From Chloroflexota bacterium (lineage in GTDB: Bacteria; Chloroflexota; Anaerolineae; UBA1429), in contig JAAYAW010000074.1 in the NCBI GenBank assembly GCA_012719135.1, positions 1 to 61,135 of the forward strand: DNA of 61,135 bases, in the 5' to 3' direction. A model generated the notes under the pieces. The model searched no databases. It saw nothing but the letters and a program-made list of their open reading frames with translations, and had not been told where the DNA came from. Positions 18,299 through 27,193 of this stretch are shown here, one piece after another; position 1 is the first letter of the stretch; each line of letters begins with the position of its first letter. Both the position numbers and the translations under genes were made by a program.

Positions 18299-19620
18299 CG
18301 CTGATCCCCCAGAGGTGCACCGACGGGAACCCACTCCCCCTGTGCCCTGGGATTCACCACCGTCACCCGACCGGTACCGAGAACCTGGAACTGCGGGTTC
18401 TGGTTGGGTCGAGTCTCGCGACGCAATCCCATTCCCTTTCGGATGACGTGCGCTGGGACCCGTAGATCGGCGAGAGCGCCTTGTACGCCTGTCACGGAGG
18501 CCCCGCCGCCAAAGCTGGCGCCATCGACCAGCATGACGCTCGGCGTGATTCCACGGGCCAAGAGCATGCCCAGGCCGTCAATCCACGCAGGATCCGCCGA
18601 CGCCGTGATGACAACCACGGATGTGTTGCGGTCCAGCAGCGGCATGGCCAGGTGCAACAGATGATGCAGCCCCACCTCCGACACGGCATAGACCGGAGCG
18701 AGAGCGCGGAGCAGTTCCCACAATTGATCATGGCCCTTGCCTGGCGGAACCAGAATGGGCTCCGCCGTATGACTGATGAGCCCGACAGCGCGATTCGCCT
18801 GAAGCATCTGCCCGGCGAGCGAGGAGGCTAGCACTACAGAGTATTCCTCGGTAGACTCCTCGCCACGGCCGGCGTGTGATCTTGCATCCATGTCGAGAAC
18901 GACCCACAGATCTCCCGAGGGCTCACGATCAAAGATCTTGACCTGCAGGTTCTCTGCGCCGGGCAACGAGCGCCGGGCGGTAGAACGCCAGTGAATCCAC
19001 TTGAGCGCATCGCCCCTGACATATGGGCGAGTCGAGGATGCGTTGGGAGTCGCCGCCAGGCTGCGAGCCGAGGCGCGTCCAGAACCCCGGTCTATACCCC
19101 GCTCCTCAAGCAGTTCTGGCAAATCCACAACCGGCGGGTATACCACAAAGGTGTCCGAGTGGCGATCGACGAGGCGCGCCTCAAAGAAGCCAAACGGGTC
19201 GCCCATGGTGACAACCAGCGGACCGAGTGTGTACACCCCACGCATCCGGCAGATACCCTGCGTTATCCACTGTTGTGACGAGCGAGGTCCCATGCCGACA
19301 GCACGGGTCGCATCATAGCCAAGCAGATCGCTATGCTCATGCACATGGGCCCAGAGAAGCGGCACCAGAGCATCGTTGTGCATAGTCCACCGCTCCTGAA
19401 TCACGTCGCCCACCTGAGCCCATCCGTAGCGCCTCAAGCGCTGAACGGACACACGGCGGGAAAGCGTTACGGCCCAGAGGTATGAGAGCAGCAGCGCGCC
19501 ACTCAGGGCCACGAGGACAAACAGGATCGCGCGCGCAGGTGAGAAAACCTGAAGCACCAGCAGGATCGCGACCAGAACGAGAGGCAGCCAGTAGCGTATG
19601 CGCACCGATCTTTCGAGCAT
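18295..19620 (-). CDS. DUF58 membrane-anchored protein
   Basis: The 441-residue protein has two N-terminal transmembrane segments (residues about 8-45) and a large soluble domain with the DUF58 signature YVRGDALKWIHWRSTAR. The region after the signature has a VWA-like character (DLWVVLDMDARSH). The ATG at 19618-19620 follows GGAGGATTGGG; the frame is open for 14 codons more. It overlaps the transglutaminase gene by four bases. DUF58 proteins commonly partner MoxR ATPases and transglutaminases in envelope-related systems; the molecular job is unknown. Confidence 0.85.
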   Translation of the reverse strand: MLERSVRIRYWLPLVLVAILLVLQVFSPARAILFVLVALSGALLLSYLWAVTLSRRVSVQRLRRYGWAQVGDVIQERWTMHNDALVPLLWAHVHEHSDLLGYDATRAVGMGPRSSQQWITQGICRMRGVYTLGPLVVTMGDPFGFFEARLVDRHSDTFVVYPPVVDLPELLEERGIDRGSGRASARSLAATPNASSTRPYVRGDALKWIHWRSTARRSLPGAENLQVKIFDREPSGDLWVVLDMDARSHAGRGEESTEEYSVVLASSLAGQMLQANRAVGLISHTAEPILVPPGKGHDQLWELLRALAPVYAVSEVGLHHLLHLAMPLLDRNTSVVVITASADPAWIDGLGMLLARGITPSVMLVDGASFGGGASVTGVQGALADLRVPAHVIRKGMGLRRETRPNQNPQFQVLGTGRVTVVNPRAQGEWVPVGAPLGDQR

Positions 19621-19702
19621 CCCAATCCTCCGCGAGCAGTATAACACGGCTGGCAGCCTCACGTCAGGGGTCAGCGCGCCAGAGCGTAGCAGAAAGCACG
19701 AG

Positions 19703-19732
19703 TTGACACAGTCGCACCCTGGCTCCTAGAAT
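19703..19732 (+). promoter_or_regulatory. Sigma70-type promoter for pfkA
   Basis: A perfect TTGACA (19703-19708) and TAGAAT (19727-19732) are separated by 18 bases, about 75 bases before the pfkA start. Confidence 0.7.
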
Positions 19733-19806
19733 GGAGCCGGCCGGGCTCCCGTGAGCGGCGCAGCGTCGCGGCCTGGCCCGACAACGATCGAATCCGGGGA
19801 GGGTTC

Positions 19807-20778
19807 ATGAGACAGATCGCCGTACTGACGAGCGGCGGCGATGCGCCGGGCATGAATGCCGCCATCCGAGCCGTGGTGCGTACAGCGAGCGCTGCCGGGT
19901 TACTCACCTACGGTGTTCAGGATGGATACGCCGGGCTGATCGACGATCGCATGGACCTCTTGGGTCGGCGGGACGTGGGCGGCATCATCCAGCGCGGCGG
20001 CACTATGCTGGGAAGCGCACGCTCGCAGGCCTTTTACGAGGAGGAGGGCCGTCGCGCAGCCATCGGCAATCTGGAGCGGCGCGGCATCGATGCCCTGGTG
20101 ATCATCGGAGGCAACGGTTCGCAGACCGGTTCTCTGGCACTCACAGAGATGGGCTTCCCGGTGGTCGGCATCGCCTCTACCATCGACAACGACCTGCTCG
20201 GTACCGATATCACCATCGGCGCCGATTCGGCCATCAACGTCGCTGTAGAGGCGATCGATCGGCTCAAGGTCACTGCAGAATCTCACCGACGCGGTTTCGT
20301 CGTCGAGACCATGGGGCGCGACTCTGGTTATGTCGCCCTCATGGCCGGGATCGCCGGTGGGGCCGAAGTGGTATGCATCCCCGAACAGGAGATTTCCCCG
20401 GAGCAGGTAGCTCGGGAGCTCGGGCTGGCCTTTGAGCGGGGCAAGCGACACGCGCTGGTCGTTGTGGCGGAGGGCGCGCAGCATGGCGCACAAGAGCTGT
20501 GGGACTACTGCGAGGAGCATCAGGCAGAAGTCGGGTTTACTCTCCGCCTGACGGTACTAGGACATGTTCAACGGGGGAGGACACCCACCGCGAGCGACCG
20601 GCTGCTGGGCACCCGGTTGGGCCAGGGGGCTGTCGATGCTCTGCTCGACGGCCAGACCGGCGTGCTCATCGGACTGTATAGTGACGAGATCATCCGTTCA
20701 GCCTTGAGCGACGTCGGCGGCAAGAAGCGCGGTGTGGATCCGGCGCTGCTCTCGCTGGCGCAGTCCATGTCCCGCTGA
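19807..20778 (+). CDS. pfkA: 6-phosphofructokinase
   Basis: The 323-residue protein aligns closely with E. coli PfkA. It has [25 protein letters not shown], the catalytic [10 protein letters not shown] (Asp127, Asp129) and [13 protein letters not shown]. It converts fructose 6-phosphate to the 1,6-bisphosphate in glycolysis. Residue 104 is Gly and residue 124 is Ser, which fits ATP rather than pyrophosphate use. The oddity is IGGNGSQTG: the magnesium-linked Asp103 of the usual GGDGS is Asn here. The rest of the site is intact, so it is probably active. It has its own promoter. The RNase H gene follows after about 95 bases. Confidence 0.93.
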   Translation: MRQIAVLTSGGDAPGMNAAIRAVVRTASAAGLLTYGVQDGYAGLIDDRMDLLGRRDVGGIIQRGGTMLGSARSQAFYEEEGRRAAIGNLERRGIDALVIIGGNGSQTGSLALTEMGFPVVGIASTIDNDLLGTDITIGADSAINVAVEAIDRLKVTAESHRRGFVVETMGRDSGYVALMAGIAGGAEVVCIPEQEISPEQVARELGLAFERGKRHALVVVAEGAQHGAQELWDYCEEHQAEVGFTLRLTVLGHVQRGRTPTASDRLLGTRLGQGAVDALLDGQTGVLIGLYSDEIIRSALSDVGGKKRGVDPALLSLAQSMSR

Positions 20779-20873
20779 CGTCCCTTCGGAGGACGTGCCG
20801 CCAGCCTGCCCGCCAGAGGCACAGTCGCGTCCCATGTGCGTGTCCCCACAGTGCCTATCGGAGGAGTGCGCCT

Positions 20874-21833
20874 GTGCCAGGAACAAGAGATCGCGTCGAG
20901 ATCTACACCGATGGTGGCTGTGATCCAAATCCGGGGCCCGGGGGATGGGGAGCCATCCTCGTGAGCGGTGATCGCACCAAGGAGATCAGCGGAGCCGAGG
21001 CGCACACCACCAACAACAGGATGGAGCTTACAGCCGCCATACGGGCCCTCGCGTTACTCAAGCGTCCCTGTGATATCACTCTCTTTACCGATTCCACCTA
21101 CCTTCGCGATGGCATCACACGCTGGAGTGCTCAGTGGAAAGCACGCGGGTGGCGCAAGGCGGACGGGTCTCCTGTGGAGAACATGGATCTCTGGCAGAGC
21201 CTCCAATCTGCCCAGGAACAGCACACCGTCGATTGGCGATGGATCAGAGGGCATCGAGGACATCGCTGGAACGAGCGGGCAGACGAACTGGCCACCAATG
21301 CGCGGCGGGCTCTGGCGGCCGAGGACGAAGGATCCGCCCGATTGGACGCCGTGGTCGCCAGCCAGGCCTCACGGCGCGGCGAGCCCCGGTATGACATCTA
21401 CGCCAGAGGCTGCGCCTTGGGCAATCCGGGACCGGGCGGATATGGCGCCATCATCGTACGTGCAGAGCGCTCGGTGCAACGCTCCGGTGGATGGCCGGTG
21501 GCATCCAGCAACGTCATGGATCTCTGGGCAATCATCTCGGCGCTGCAGAGCCTGCCTGAACCATCGCACGTGGTTATTCACACACCCTCCAAGTACGTGA
21601 TCGACGGAGCCTCGCGTTGGCTGCCGATCTGGGAGCGCTCCGGGTGGCGCACACAGGCGGGGCTCCCCGTCAAGAACCGGGAGTTGTGGGAAGAACTGAG
21701 CCAGGTTATGGGCGACCACGATATCGAATGGCATCACCTGGCGGCGGCTCAGAGCACTACAGAGTCAGAAGCCGCGCTGGCCTTGGCCCGTGAGGAGGCG
21801 TCCGCGCAAAAGGCCGCCTCCGCACAGAACTAG
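20874..21833 (+). CDS. Tandem RNase H protein, second domain degenerate
   Basis: The 319-residue protein contains two RNase HI domains. The first (residues 6-148) keeps the catalytic set: Asp13 in [12 protein letters not shown], Glu51 in NNRMELTAA, Asp73 in [10 protein letters not shown] and Asp137 in NERADELA. It should cleave RNA in RNA-DNA hybrids. The second (about 172-305) has the same fold signature ([20 protein letters not shown]) but the catalytic acids are replaced: Ala177, Asp216 in place of Glu, Pro238. It is therefore predicted inactive. The start is GTG, chosen from GGAGGAG upstream. Normal RNase HI is about 155 residues, so this is a fused duplication. Confidence 0.9.
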   Translation: MPGTRDRVEIYTDGGCDPNPGPGGWGAILVSGDRTKEISGAEAHTTNNRMELTAAIRALALLKRPCDITLFTDSTYLRDGITRWSAQWKARGWRKADGSPVENMDLWQSLQSAQEQHTVDWRWIRGHRGHRWNERADELATNARRALAAEDEGSARLDAVVASQASRRGEPRYDIYARGCALGNPGPGGYGAIIVRAERSVQRSGGWPVASSNVMDLWAIISALQSLPEPSHVVIHTPSKYVIDGASRWLPIWERSGWRTQAGLPVKNRELWEELSQVMGDHDIEWHHLAAAQSTTESEAALALAREEASAQKAASAQN

Positions 21834-21860
21834 TCCTCATTTCGTCACATTAGGAGCACG

Positions 21861-22481
21861 ATGGCCAACATCATCACCGTCTCTCGCTTCCCGCTGCTGC
21901 TACTGATTGTCATTCTCTTGACGACTGCTTCTGCGGCTGCGCGGATGGCCTGCGTCCCGCTGATTCTGCTGTTGATCCTCCTGGACACCGTGGATGGGCT
22001 CGTGGCGCGCGCACGAAAGGAGGAGTCGCTGCTGGGCAGCGTTCTGGACATCATGGTTGATCGCTCGGTCGAGATCGTTCTGTGGATCGTCTTTGGCCAT
22101 CTTGGTCTTGTCCCCCTGGCCATTCCGCTCATCTTTGTCGTCAGGGGCACTGTGGTGGATTCGCTCCGCTCGATCGGGGTGCAAGAGGGCAAGACGCCTT
22201 TTGGCACAACGCAATCCGCTGTGGGCCGTTGGCTCGTGGCGAGCCCCTGGATGCGGAGCGGCTATGGCATCGCCAAGGCATCTGCCTTTATGCTTCTCGC
22301 GCTAACCAGCAGCCTGCTCCTCTCCGCCTCTGCCGGCTCGGGATCCCTGCAGACTGCCCAGGCATGGCACACGGCGGCTTTGCTCGTGTCATGGATCGCC
22401 ACGCTGTTCTGTGTGGTTCGTGGCCTGCCGGTTTTGGTCGAATCGATCGGCAGGCTGTCGGTCCCTTCCTCCCGCGGGTAA
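21861..22481 (+). CDS. CDP-alcohol phosphatidyltransferase
   Basis: This 206-residue membrane protein has the family motif D-x2-DG-x2-AR-x8-G-x3-D-x3-D, seen as LDTVDGLVARAR followed by GSVLDIMVDR. It has about five hydrophobic segments. Members transfer a phosphatidyl group from CDP-diacylglycerol to an alcohol such as glycerol phosphate or inositol phosphate. The exact head group cannot be called from the motif. It sits directly before a PatA/LpxL-like acyltransferase, 10 bases away, as in the actinobacterial PI synthase-PatA gene order, which hints at a phosphatidylinositol-type lipid. AGGAGCACG is the ribosome binding site. Confidence 0.85.
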   Translation: MANIITVSRFPLLLLIVILLTTASAAARMACVPLILLLILLDTVDGLVARARKEESLLGSVLDIMVDRSVEIVLWIVFGHLGLVPLAIPLIFVVRGTVVDSLRSIGVQEGKTPFGTTQSAVGRWLVASPWMRSGYGIAKASAFMLLALTSSLLLSASAGSGSLQTAQAWHTAALLVSWIATLFCVVRGLPVLVESIGRLSVPSSRG

Positions 22482-22491
22482 GGAGCACGAA

Positions 22492-23412
22492 ATGGAAGGA
22501 TCCGGGAGGACCGGGGCGGGAGCACCATGGATCATATTGGGCATAGTCCTGGCGCGCCTGCTGCCCAAGAAGCTGGGCTACTGGATCATACGCCAGGGAG
22601 CTCGCTTTGCCAGGCGCCGTAACCTGGTGCTGTTCGCCTTGCTTCGCGAGAACCTCGCCAGGGTGCGGCCCGAACTGGAGAACGAGGCGCTCGATAGCCT
22701 CGCGGAGCAAGCCGTTCTGGAGCTGGGCAAGACCTATTTCGACATGTTTCACCACTCGCGCAAAGCTTTGCTCGGCGAGCGGCTGCTGACACGCGACGAG
22801 TCCGAGTGGGCGCGCGCCCGCGCAGTGTTCGAGAGCCCGCGTGGCTGTATTGTGGTGGGAGCCCACATCGGAAACTACGACCTGGCAGCACAGTGGTTCG
22901 TAGCCAATGGATACGAGCTTCAGGCCCTCAGCCTTGCCGAGCCAGGCCGTGGAACACGGGTAGTCAACCGGGTCCGCAAAGACCGCGGGATGATCGTCAC
23001 ACCGATCTCTATCACTTCTCTGCGGGAGGCTGTCCGCCGCCTGCGTGCGGGCGGCGTCATCATCACGGGGGTCGATCGCCCAGCCAACTACGATGATCCC
23101 CCTGTGTCCTTTTTCGCCGAACCCGCTCCGCTGCCTCGCGGGCACATTCGGCTGGCGCTACAGACGGACGCGTGTGTCATGGTAGCCTATTGTGCTCGGC
23201 AGCCCGACGGCAAGTACCGCCTCCGCATCAAATCGCCAATTGAGATGGAACGCACGGGCGATCGCGAGATGGATATCGAGCGCAACACGCGGCGGGTGCT
23301 TTCACAGATCGAAGAGTGCATCCGTGAAGCTCCAGAGCATTGGGCCATGCTGCACCCAATCTGGAGAAAGCCAGGCGAGGCGTCATACCACCCGCTCAGC
23401 CGCGCTCGATGA
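22492..23412 (+). CDS. LpxL/PatA-family lipid acyltransferase
   Basis: The 306-residue protein matches the lysophospholipid acyltransferase family that includes LpxL/HtrB of lipid A synthesis and PatA of mycobacterial phosphatidylinositol mannosides. The catalytic HX4D motif is in VGAHIGNYDLAAQW. TGVDRPANYD and the C-terminal HWAMLHPIW are typical. The N-terminus has one hydrophobic segment that should hold it on the inner face of the membrane. The upstream CDP-alcohol transferase suggests acylation of a glycophospholipid rather than lipid A. The ATG at 22492 follows TAAGGAGCACGA. Its 3' end overlaps the convergent coiled-coil gene by 17 bases. Confidence 0.83.
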   Translation: MEGSGRTGAGAPWIILGIVLARLLPKKLGYWIIRQGARFARRRNLVLFALLRENLARVRPELENEALDSLAEQAVLELGKTYFDMFHHSRKALLGERLLTRDESEWARARAVFESPRGCIVVGAHIGNYDLAAQWFVANGYELQALSLAEPGRGTRVVNRVRKDRGMIVTPISITSLREAVRRLRAGGVIITGVDRPANYDDPPVSFFAEPAPLPRGHIRLALQTDACVMVAYCARQPDGKYRLRIKSPIEMERTGDREMDIERNTRRVLSQIEECIREAPEHWAMLHPIWRKPGEASYHPLSRAR

Positions 23413-26020
23413 TGTCCTGTGCCTCGCGCAGGTAGCGCAGCGCATCCTCAAAGCTGGCCGCGTTCTGCGCCATGCTCAGAGCGCTCATGGACTGGGCAAT
23501 GCACTCGTCGAGCACATCGAGTTCCTCCGAAGGACCGTCCTGCCGTATCTGGCCCGCCCGGCGCTGCGTGCGATCCAGCGCCGAAGTGATAGCGCGGAAC
23601 TCTTTGTTCAGCCGATCCAGAGCGGAGCGGAGTTGCTGCTCAGTGCCCGAGTAGACCTGGTGCGCCTCCTGGCCAACGCTGAGCGCTCGGCGCATCTCAT
23701 CGATGGCGATTTCGAGTGACTCCGCCGCCCGGCTGGAGGTCTGCGCCGCCAGCGCCCGTTCCCAGATCTCCTCTCCTGAGCCCAGAACCCAGCTGATCTG
23801 ATGCCACTGGCTGTCCTGAAGCAAGGTATGCAGCGCCGTGCGGCTTTTCTGCACGGACTGAGTGAGCTGTTGGAACTGGCGCTCGAGCGAGCTCAGCGTC
23901 TGCCGCCCGTCCGAAATCTGGGTTCGCGCCTCATCCATGCGCCTCTCCAGCTCCACTACTTGATGAGTCGCCAGCGTAGAAAGAGCGGCGGGGCTATCTA
24001 CCGCCTCCTCAGCCGCTGCACGCCAAGCCTCGTACTCGGCCGTAAGCAGCGATATATCCTCTCGAGGTAGCGGCTTTTCCAGCGGGTTCAGCCGCTGAAG
24101 CCGCTGCCAGCCCCGCTCGAGTCGCTTCTGCCCATCCTCGAGGAGCTTGCGGTAGTGTGCCAGATCGCCATCGTACGCCTCCAGCACGGCCTGCGCTTCC
24201 GCCAGCGTGCCCGGGAGCCACTGAAGCGCGGCGCGCTCGTAGTCGATCTGGGTGGGATCGTCCATCCCGTCTCGCTGAGTCTGAAACTCGAGGAGCCAGC
24301 TCTCGTACCGCTCCAACAGCTCCGGCAGCATGGTATCCCTCCGCGCGGCAAGGGCCGGGAGCGTGTTCTGTTCGAATGCCTCCAACCCCGTCTCCAGCTG
24401 CGAGCGCAGTCCCTGCACCCGCTCCAGGTCCACTTCCAGAGCGTCGATAGCATCGCGAGCCCGCTCATACCGGGATACCACCGTATCCAAGCTGTCCCGG
24501 ATAGCTGTCAGTCCGGACTGGCTCAGCGATCCCGCTTCCACAAACGACTGAGGCAGTTCGCTCCAGGCCGCATCCGCCTCGCCCACCAACGCCAGCGCGT
24601 CGCTCAAGGACTGTTGACGCGATGGGTGCCAATGCCTTCCGTATGCGGCCCAGCCGTCCGCCAGTCTCGCTCCCTTCTCCCTCAGCGCCTGCCGTGCCTC
24701 TGTGGACACTTGGTCCCGCCGCGCAAGCAGCGCTTGGGCTACCTCGGAACTGGCTTCCACCCCGGCAATGGCCTCGGTCAGCAGAGCGCTGGCCTGCTCC
24801 GCCAGAGTTGTTGCAGCCTGAAAGCCATGCCAGGATCCAGTCGACCTGAGGCCTTGAGCCTGCGACAGGGTGTCTCTTGCTTCAGCAAGGGCCGTGCGTG
24901 CCTCATCCAGATCCAGGCTCTTTAGCGCGTCGCCGCGATCCTCTACAGCGGCCTCGGCCTGCTCAACGAGGGCTGCACTGGCCCCCGTGGCTCGCTCACA
25001 GCGGGCCATCAGATCGTCCAGGGCTTGGAGTTCTCCGGAAATTGTCTTGCCAAGCGCCTCAAGCGTATCTGCTCCCTCTACCGCTCTGGCATAGGCCGCC
25101 GGGGTCGCCTCCATCAGAGTGGCGTCAAGCCCGGAGCTGCCCTCTGCGAGTTCAGACAGACGCGCGGCAACAGCCGGGTCCTGGGCGCCGCGCGCCTGCA
25201 ACTCCGCCCATCTCCTCTGGGCCGCAGCCACGCTGGCGCGAGCGGCGTCTGCTCCCGTCTGAGCCTGCGCGCGATTCTCGCGTATGGCGTCAAGAGCCTG
25301 CTCGGATCGCTGTATCGTCTCCTGCGCCATCACCAACTGCTGATCCGCTTGCGAGAGAGCATCCAGCGGGTCGGCAATCGTGCTAGACCGGATACCCTCT
25401 GTGGCCTGCCCCATGGCATTGTCCACAAGCGCCAGGTCATCGCCCAGCGCCTGGATATCCTGCGTGCCCGCCTGGACCTCAGCCTCCCACAGAGCATAGA
25501 GCCGCCGTATCTCTGCTCGTACCTCGGCCAAATCCGACTGCACGCGTTCGGGCACCGATTCCGCCAGAGTCTGCTGCTGCGCCAGTGCAGCCACGGTCTC
25601 CTCTGCCATGCCGATGCTGGCGTCCAGCCGAGTCCGGTCACCCCAGGCGCGAATGACCGCGAACAAAGGGCCCCACGCGCCAAAGACCAACACACGCCAG
25701 AGAGGTAGAACGGGCGTTGCGTGGCCGGCCACGAGATCGGCCTTCTCATTGACATCAGCCAGACGAGTCCCCAGTGATTGCAGCAGGTCTGCGGCCGCCA
25801 GGTCGATCGGCTCGTAACGCCCCGTGCGGGCCGCTTCCGGCCACAAGCCAGCCTGGACACGTTCAGCATCCACAAGGGCGCTGATGCGCGGCAGCACCGT
25901 CGTCACAAAGCCTCCTCTCCGATCAAGGAGGGCGGAGACGATCCGCAACGCAATCCAAGGCAGCAGGCATCCAGCAACGTACACCCCGATTGCGATCAGC
26001 AGCCACATCCACCATTCCAT
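23396..26020 (-). CDS. Large membrane-anchored coiled-coil protein
   Basis: I do not recognise a family for this 874-residue protein. Residues 3-34 are a hydrophobic anchor (MWLLIAIGVYVAGCLLPWI) and a second hydrophobic stretch lies near 105-125 (LWRVLVFGAWGPLFAVI). The remaining 730 residues are almost entirely Ala/Glu/Gln/Leu/Arg-rich heptad-like helix, with many short Pro or Gly breaks, like EzrA- or SMC-type spectrin rods. No enzymatic motif is visible. The start has AGGAGG upstream. A role as an envelope-attached scaffold or in cell shape or division is possible, but this is inference from architecture. It overlaps the end of the acyltransferase gene on the other strand by 17 bases. Confidence 0.75.
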   Translation of the reverse strand: MEWWMWLLIAIGVYVAGCLLPWIALRIVSALLDRRGGFVTTVLPRISALVDAERVQAGLWPEAARTGRYEPIDLAAADLLQSLGTRLADVNEKADLVAGHATPVLPLWRVLVFGAWGPLFAVIRAWGDRTRLDASIGMAEETVAALAQQQTLAESVPERVQSDLAEVRAEIRRLYALWEAEVQAGTQDIQALGDDLALVDNAMGQATEGIRSSTIADPLDALSQADQQLVMAQETIQRSEQALDAIRENRAQAQTGADAARASVAAAQRRWAELQARGAQDPAVAARLSELAEGSSGLDATLMEATPAAYARAVEGADTLEALGKTISGELQALDDLMARCERATGASAALVEQAEAAVEDRGDALKSLDLDEARTALAEARDTLSQAQGLRSTGSWHGFQAATTLAEQASALLTEAIAGVEASSEVAQALLARRDQVSTEARQALREKGARLADGWAAYGRHWHPSRQQSLSDALALVGEADAAWSELPQSFVEAGSLSQSGLTAIRDSLDTVVSRYERARDAIDALEVDLERVQGLRSQLETGLEAFEQNTLPALAARRDTMLPELLERYESWLLEFQTQRDGMDDPTQIDYERAALQWLPGTLAEAQAVLEAYDGDLAHYRKLLEDGQKRLERGWQRLQRLNPLEKPLPREDISLLTAEYEAWRAAAEEAVDSPAALSTLATHQVVELERRMDEARTQISDGRQTLSSLERQFQQLTQSVQKSRTALHTLLQDSQWHQISWVLGSGEEIWERALAAQTSSRAAESLEIAIDEMRRALSVGQEAHQVYSGTEQQLRSALDRLNKEFRAITSALDRTQRRAGQIRQDGPSEELDVLDECIAQSMSALSMAQNAASFEDALRYLREAQDIIERG

Positions 26021-26539
26021 TGCGCGCCTCCTCTATCCATCCGCTATGTACTGCAGTGAACTTGGCATTACCGGACAGCGCCTTGCGCGGCCGCATCCGT
26101 AGCCTGACCTCGTGGCCGCCCTGCGCCGTGACCCATCTGACCCGGGGCCCCGCGCACCACCGGTCGCGAACCTCCCCCTGACCCTCTCTTCGCCTCGGGA
26201 CCTCTCCGGGTGCCCTCTCCCAAAGCCATTCCAACAGGAGCAAACCCGGCCCTGCTGTTGCTCGTCCATGCCTGATGTACAAGGAGACGGGCAAGAGCGC
26301 ACGGACGTGGCAGCCGCCACAGAGTGCGCTCCGTGCCAGTGAATACACCATGTGATAGCCCAACCCACCTCTGCTTGTCAAGGCACGACGCGAAATGATC
26401 CGGGTACTTGGCCAGGCAGCACTTTGTGCTTATGATACGCCCACACGGTTAGGGATGGCTTGACCGTGCAGGTGCAACTGGTGATTGATCCACTGCGGCC
26501 GACGCCAAGCCTGGGCGCCGCTCCTGGAGGAATACCCAT
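26021..26539. other. 519-base intergenic region
   Basis: I see no gene here. The plus strand is pyrimidine-rich around 26165-26225. Searches by eye for SRP RNA, tmRNA and RNase P signatures found none. The one signal I support is the promoter at 26408-26436. Confidence 0.45.
26408..26436 (+). promoter_or_regulatory. Sigma70-type promoter for coiled-coil gene
   Basis: TTGGCC (26408-26413) and TATGAT (26431-26436) are 17 bases apart. The start codon is about 100 bases downstream. Confidence 0.55.
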
Positions 26540-27193
26540 ATGCCGCAAGACAAGTTCTGGGATGTTCTGTTCTCCCCATCGGTCTTGATCACGTTCATCG
26601 TTTGTGCTGCCATCGCCGGTGTGATCGTCTGGCTGAGGGGCAAATGGATCGGCCGCCGCCAGCAGCAGCAACTGGCCGAGCAGCGGCGTCAGCAGGAAGC
26701 CACCCTCGAACGCCTTCTCGAAGCAACCACCGCAGACAAGAGACAGGTCGTAGCCGAGTATGAGCAGGAGATCAAGGCGCGCGATGGCAGGATCTCCAGC
26801 CTTGAGCATCAGGTCGCGCGTCTGCGCGACAGGTTAACGGCAGGAGGGGTGATCGGCGTATTCGGTGGAGGCAAGCAGCGCGACGTCATAAGTGCACTGT
26901 TGCTGGAGAACGAGCAACTGCACGAACTCCTCGCGGCCAAGCAATCCGAGATGCGCGACCTCATGTCGGATATGACGGCCAGACTGATAGACAGGATGGA
27001 CGAGCAGGCCAAGGAGAGTGCCCGTGCGGTTCGGTACAAGCAGGCGCTGCTTTCTGCCTTCCTGGAACGCGAGGAAACGCGCCAACTGCTGAACAACATG
27101 CTCGCTAGCGGTGATGTACCACAGGAGGCTGAGGTGCGCGAACTACCCGAGGGGAATCCGCCACCTGTGGCTGACTCGACTACTCGTACCTAA
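26540..27193 (+). CDS. Single-pass membrane coiled-coil protein
   Basis: The 217-residue protein is unrecognised. It has one transmembrane segment (SVLITFIVCAAIAGVIVWL, residues 14-32), then a charged Gln/Glu/Arg-rich coiled coil to about residue 95, a Gly-rich break (TAGGVIGVFGGGKQRD), and a second helical region to about 190. The C-terminus is Pro/Thr-rich. GGAGGAATACCC is the ribosome binding site. It resembles an inner-membrane scaffold or a dimeric regulator with a cytoplasmic coiled coil. The 3' end overlaps the convergent ABC permease gene by 14 bases. Confidence 0.75.
   Translation: MPQDKFWDVLFSPSVLITFIVCAAIAGVIVWLRGKWIGRRQQQQLAEQRRQQEATLERLLEATTADKRQVVAEYEQEIKARDGRISSLEHQVARLRDRLTAGGVIGVFGGGKQRDVISALLLENEQLHELLAAKQSEMRDLMSDMTARLIDRMDEQAKESARAVRYKQALLSAFLEREETRQLLNNMLASGDVPQEAEVRELPEGNPPPVADSTTRT

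Noticed and set aside
19807-20778. Pyrophosphate-dependent phosphofructokinase
   Set aside because: Residue 104 is Gly and 124 is Ser rather than the Asp and Lys typical of the pyrophosphate type.
26021-26539. SRP RNA or tmRNA in the 519-base gap
   Set aside because: No SRP loop or tag-reading frame found on either strand; only pyrimidine-rich sequence and a promoter.
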